Assembly (NCBI GenBank): GCA_937894355.1
Contig: CALCRD010000463.1
Location: 1 to 25,505, forward strand
DNA from: an uncultured Bacillus sp.
GTDB lineage: Bacteria > Bacillota > Bacilli > Bacillales > Cytobacillaceae
Direction: 5' to 3'
Length of the DNA stretch: 25,505 nucleotides
Position numbers and translations under genes: made by a program. The notes beneath the pieces were generated by a model. That model searched no databases and was not told the origin of the DNA. It saw nothing but the letters and a program-made list of their open reading frames with translations. Positions 23,130 to 25,505 of the stretch are shown piece after piece (position 1 is the stretch's first letter; every line of letters begins with the position of its first letter).

Positions 23130-24848
23130 ATGCAAAGATTTAAATCAATCATTCTCCCTATGCAGGGGCACAGCAAGAGCGAACTGCACTGGCTTTATAA
23201 CACGGTTTATGATACGAACTTTTATGAAAAAGAAAAGATATTTTCCTATTGTAATTTAAGGTTTTGGTTTGGCGGAACAAGCCATCGCAACTCTGAGAAA
23301 TTGTTATTGTTTGTTGAAATACCAGCTCCTTTGATTTCCGATTTACTTCCTGAAGATGTTTTGCCTATTGAAAACTATCTACTCAGTAATTTATCACCTG
23401 TTATTAATAAATTAAGCCAGAAATATTTAAACACTGATAAAAATGTCCGCGAAAAAGCTCAGTTTTCAGCTCAATCGGTAAACGCAAATGTAATCAAACG
23501 TAATGGCCTTTTATATGATAAGCGGACGAATTGCTTTATTTTACGTATAAATTTTAATGTGCCTCTTGTAAATGCACTATCAGTTAACGCAAAGTCTGCT
23601 ATAAGAGCAATACGTGATATTTTAGACCAAATTGAAAATACATTAAAAGCATTAAATAGAGCAGAGCTAAATGAATATGTTTCCGTTTACTCTAAGCAGG
23701 AGCAAATTCGCTTATTTCTAAAAGAAAACAATTTCTGCTCTTTTGTTGCCGATGGTAGTATTCTCCCGCGCGAAAATAGAACTGACAAACCTATGAAAAA
23801 TGCCTTGCCCTTCGTTTCTCCTGATAACATGCGAATCACGATTTCTTTTTCTGACAGCACAACGATTTCGGGTATGGGTATAAAAAAGGGCGTGACAGTT
23901 ATTACAGGTGGTGGTTATTCAGGCAAATCGACACTCCTTGATGCATTAGAAATGGGCATTTATAACCATATTCCTGGTGATGGGCGTGAATTCTGTCTGT
24001 CTGATACTACAGCGTTAAAAATCTACACCGAAGACGGAAGGCCTGTTAATAATATGGATATCTCACCATTTTTCAAGTATCTACCAAATGACATTAACAT
24101 TAAAGAATTTTCCACACTACACGCAAGTGGCAGTGTATCGCAGGCAGCAAATGTCATCGAAGCAGTGTGTGGACAGAGCAAATTATTACTAATAGATGAG
24201 GATAAAAGCGCAACGAATTTCATGATTCGTGACGCAAATATGCGTAAAGTTGTCAAACAAGAACCAATTATTCCTTTTACCGATCGTGTACGGGAACTGT
24301 ATAGCGAAAAAGGAGTATCGACAGTTCTTGTTATTGGCGGCTCGAGCGAATATCTGCGTTATGCTGACACAGTTATTCTTATGGACAATTATTTCGCAAA
24401 AAATATAACCGAGGAAGTCAAAACACTTGATTTGCCTGTTTGCACTAACGAAGAAACTCCTGCAGAATGGATAAACAGACGTTTTCTTATCCCTATAGCA
24501 ACTAATCAACCATTCTTATATTTTCGCACTGATTCAAGTAAGAATACAAAAATGATCGTTCTTGATAGCTACAGTGCAGACATAACCTTGTTAACCGCTC
24601 TCGTTTCAGAAAACCAACTTCATTCGCTTACCTATATGATCGAACAGGTTTTGATCAATACGGATTCAAACAAAACAGATTTGATGCAAACCTCCAACGA
24701 AATTGTTGAAAAAATGTATTCCCCGGAAGTCAATAATACTATAATGTCATTTGATTTTAATATTGAGCGTTGGTTTGAAGCTGTTCGCCCGATTGATATA
24801 TTCTGTTGTGCAAACCGTATGCGTGGTTTAGAATTTCAAAACTCCTAG
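23130..24848 (+). CDS. Predicted ABC-class ATPase (COG3044 / ABC_ATPase family)
   Basis: A 572-residue soluble ATPase of the family annotated as predicted ATPase of the ABC class. The N-terminal half (1-240) is the family's conserved region (FGGTSHRNSEKLLLFVEIPA). The ATPase core has Walker A GGGYSGKST (260-268), a signature-like LHASGSVSQAANVIEAV (330-346), Walker B LLLIDED (353-359) followed by the family hallmark KSATNFMIRDANM, and the strand VLVIGGSSEYL (400-410). There are no membrane segments and it is not an ABC-F protein. Cellular role is unknown. ATG at 23130 follows AGAAGGA by 11 bases. It is controlled by the attenuator just upstream, hinting at induction under translation stress (inference). 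Confidence 0.88.
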   Translation: MQRFKSIILPMQGHSKSELHWLYNTVYDTNFYEKEKIFSYCNLRFWFGGTSHRNSEKLLLFVEIPAPLISDLLPEDVLPIENYLLSNLSPVINKLSQKYLNTDKNVREKAQFSAQSVNANVIKRNGLLYDKRTNCFILRINFNVPLVNALSVNAKSAIRAIRDILDQIENTLKALNRAELNEYVSVYSKQEQIRLFLKENNFCSFVADGSILPRENRTDKPMKNALPFVSPDNMRITISFSDSTTISGMGIKKGVTVITGGGYSGKSTLLDALEMGIYNHIPGDGREFCLSDTTALKIYTEDGRPVNNMDISPFFKYLPNDINIKEFSTLHASGSVSQAANVIEAVCGQSKLLLIDEDKSATNFMIRDANMRKVVKQEPIIPFTDRVRELYSEKGVSTVLVIGGSSEYLRYADTVILMDNYFAKNITEEVKTLDLPVCTNEETPAEWINRRFLIPIATNQPFLYFRTDSSKNTKMIVLDSYSADITLLTALVSENQLHSLTYMIEQVLINTDSNKTDLMQTSNEIVEKMYSPEVNNTIMSFDFNIERWFEAVRPIDIFCCANRMRGLEFQNS

Positions 24849-24906
24849 TTGAAATATATTACATGACGAACGTACTACTTTAAAAATTGCATAATAACAT
24901 AGATAG

Positions 24907-24957
24907 CCCAATGGAGACCTTCCTTACAAAAGGTCTCCATTGGGAATGTTTCTTTTC
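24907..24957 (+). terminator. Terminator of the ATPase gene
   Basis: A perfect 15-bp inverted repeat (CCCAATGGAGACCTT 24907-24921 and AAGGTCTCCATTGGG 24930-24944) with an 8-nt loop is followed by a T-rich run (TGTTTCTTTT). It ends the cassette's transcription unit. Confidence 0.8.
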
Positions 24958-24961
24958 TAGT

Positions 24962-25228
24962 TTGAAGCATTTAAAAAGCAGTTACAATCGAGCTTTTATT
25001 TTGCTTAAAGAAGATTCAGAACGAGTAGGAAAGGAAATACGTGATTTTATTTTGAAACAAACTGGCCTTGATACCCCAGTAGAGATCATAGAGCATATTA
25101 TTGGCATGAATGATCGCCCAATAGATGAGTTTCTCCTAGATACAGCAGGAGGAGCAGCAAAAGATAAAGCAGTTAACCTTAAAGTTAATCGAAAAACAGA
25201 TAGGTTTTGTTTGTGTTTACCAGAGTAA
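24962..25228 (+). pseudogene. 5'-truncated gene fragment running into the right repeat
   Basis: From about 24962 the frame reads LKHLKSSYNRAFILLKED, then QTGLDTPVEIIEHIIGMN and PIDEFLLDTAGGAAKDKAV, which has strong coding character. It has no start signal of its own; the frame upstream runs backwards through the terminator hairpin. After 25180 it continues as VNRKTDRFCLCLPE, which is the yqeM tail in the repeat, one base short and therefore shifted. It is thus the internal part of a gene cut at both ends. I do not recognise the family. Confidence 0.5.
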
Positions 25229-25258
25229 GTTGACAGTACTAATCGTATTAGTTATAAT
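25181..25258 (+). repeat. Right copy of the 78/79-bp direct repeat
   Basis: Identical to 22747-22825 except for a missing A, which breaks the yqeM reading frame; as a non-coding remnant it is free to drift. It ends exactly at the -10 box, then native leader sequence follows. Confidence 0.97.
25230..25258 (+). promoter_or_regulatory. Perfect consensus sigma-A promoter for the T-box leader
   Basis: TTGACA (25230-25235), 17-bp spacer with ACTAAT-CGT-ATTAGT dyad, TATAAT (25253-25258). It starts transcription near 25265, about 20 bases before the T-box. Confidence 0.9.
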
Positions 25259-25279
25259 AAAAATCGTATAATTAATATA

Positions 25280-25385
25280 ACCTGTGATAAGGAGCAGTAA
25301 GGTAAAAAGTCAGATATAGAGAGCCGGAGGTTGGTGCAATCCGGAACTGTCTTTAACCTGAACTCACCTTGGAGGTCGGAAGATG
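25280..25385 (+). promoter_or_regulatory. T-box Stem I with leucine (CTC) specifier; rest of the riboswitch missing
   Basis: Conserved T-box landmarks appear in order: ATAAGGAGCAGTAA (25287-25300), AGAGAGCCGGAGG then TTGGTG and the closing CCGG (25318-25344), and GAA-CTC-ACC-TTGGAG (25360-25374) with CTC at 25363-25365 in the specifier position, matching tRNA-Leu(GAG). AAGG (25289-25292) can pair with CCTT (25367-25370) at the base. No TGGNACCGCG antiterminator bulge and no terminator occur before the tRNA-Ala gene at 25444, so only Stem I remains. A T-box-controlled leuS after yqeM is a plausible ancestral neighbour. Confidence 0.75.
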
Positions 25386-25443
25386 AGCTTATTTGCTAGT
25401 TTTCTGCGCTTTGCATCCGTTATAATGCTTGATGAGTAATTGT

Positions 25444-25505
25444 GGGGCCGTAGCTCAGCTGGGAGAGCGCTTGAATGGCATTCAAGAGGCCGTGGGTTCG
25501 ATCCC
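25444..25505 (+). tRNA. tRNA-Ala (GGC), 3' end outside window
   Basis: It matches the tRNA-Ala at 58-133 over its 62 visible bases except for one T-to-C change before the T-arm. The anticodon loop ATGGCAT gives GGC. A TATAAT at 25421-25426 lies 17 bases upstream but has no good -35; transcription from the promoter at 25230 through the T-box Stem I would also reach it. Confidence 0.93.

Larger units (their letters stand above)
22826..25180 (+). mobile_element. Inserted cassette bounded by the 78-bp repeats
   Basis: About 2.36 kb of unrelated DNA lies between the two repeats, separating yqeM and its promoter from the T-box leader. It holds one complete transcription unit: promoter, leader peptide, attenuator, ABC-class ATPase and terminator, plus a 5'-truncated gene fragment. 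No integrase, transposase or terminal inverted repeat is visible. Site-specific insertion at a gene 3' end with restoration of the gene is the simplest reading; mobility now would need a recombinase encoded elsewhere. Confidence 0.6.

Noticed and set aside
24887..24961. Start of the last ORF at 24887
   Set aside because: This part translates the perfect terminator hairpin of the ATPase gene and has no ribosome binding site; coding character begins only after about 24962.

Overview
The window looks like chromosomal DNA of a low-GC, probably spore-forming anaerobic Firmicute (Clostridia or a close relative). The reasons are AT-rich codon use, strong AGGAGG-type ribosome binding sites, frequent GTG/TTG starts, consensus sigma-A promoters, tRNA genes with encoded CCA, a leucine-type T-box, a CTC-type L25 protein, and a yqeK / LCP / rsfS / yqeM gene cluster. 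Genus cannot be fixed from the sequence alone.

Layout. 1-488: the end of a tRNA operon (Asn, Ala, Gln, Trp, His) closed by a strong terminator. 790-11970: an accessory region of single-gene units (GH5 glycosidase, membrane-anchored choloylglycine-hydrolase-like enzyme, LysM protein, XRE regulator plus membrane protein, methyltransferase, MBL-fold hydrolase, zinc-binding protein, TIM-barrel isomerase-like protein, PHP phosphoesterase). It is interspersed with at least four decaying genes: a zinc-ribbon protein, a GyrI-like domain, a GNAT acetyltransferase and a DUF4177-like protein. 11971-13737: a complete IS1634-type insertion sequence with matching ends and a 6-bp target duplication. 13889-17352: a tightly packed minus-strand four-gene operon (GIY-YIG-like protein, unknown protein, MoxR-type AAA + VWA ATPase, XRE/desulfoferrodoxin fusion). 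18037-22800: a core, translation-related part on the plus strand: ribosomal protein L25/Ctc with an apparent AUU/AUC start, an RRM RNA-binding protein behind a structured leader that can sequester its ribosome binding site, then yqeK, an LCP protein, rsfS and yqeM.

The most striking part is 22747-25258. A 78/79-bp direct repeat carrying the last codons of yqeM and a perfect sigma-A promoter flanks about 2.4 kb of inserted DNA. The insert holds its own consensus promoter, a 19-codon leader peptide, a textbook 1:2 / 2:3 / 3:4 attenuator, a COG3044-type ABC-class ATPase gene, a 15-bp terminator hairpin and a gene fragment. No recombinase is present. It reads as a self-contained, ribosome-sensing ATPase cassette inserted at the 3' end of yqeM, with yqeM kept intact upstream and the native promoter restored downstream.

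The restored promoter leads into a leucine-specifier T-box Stem I that lacks any visible antiterminator/terminator, and then into a second tRNA-Ala(GGC) gene cut by the window end.
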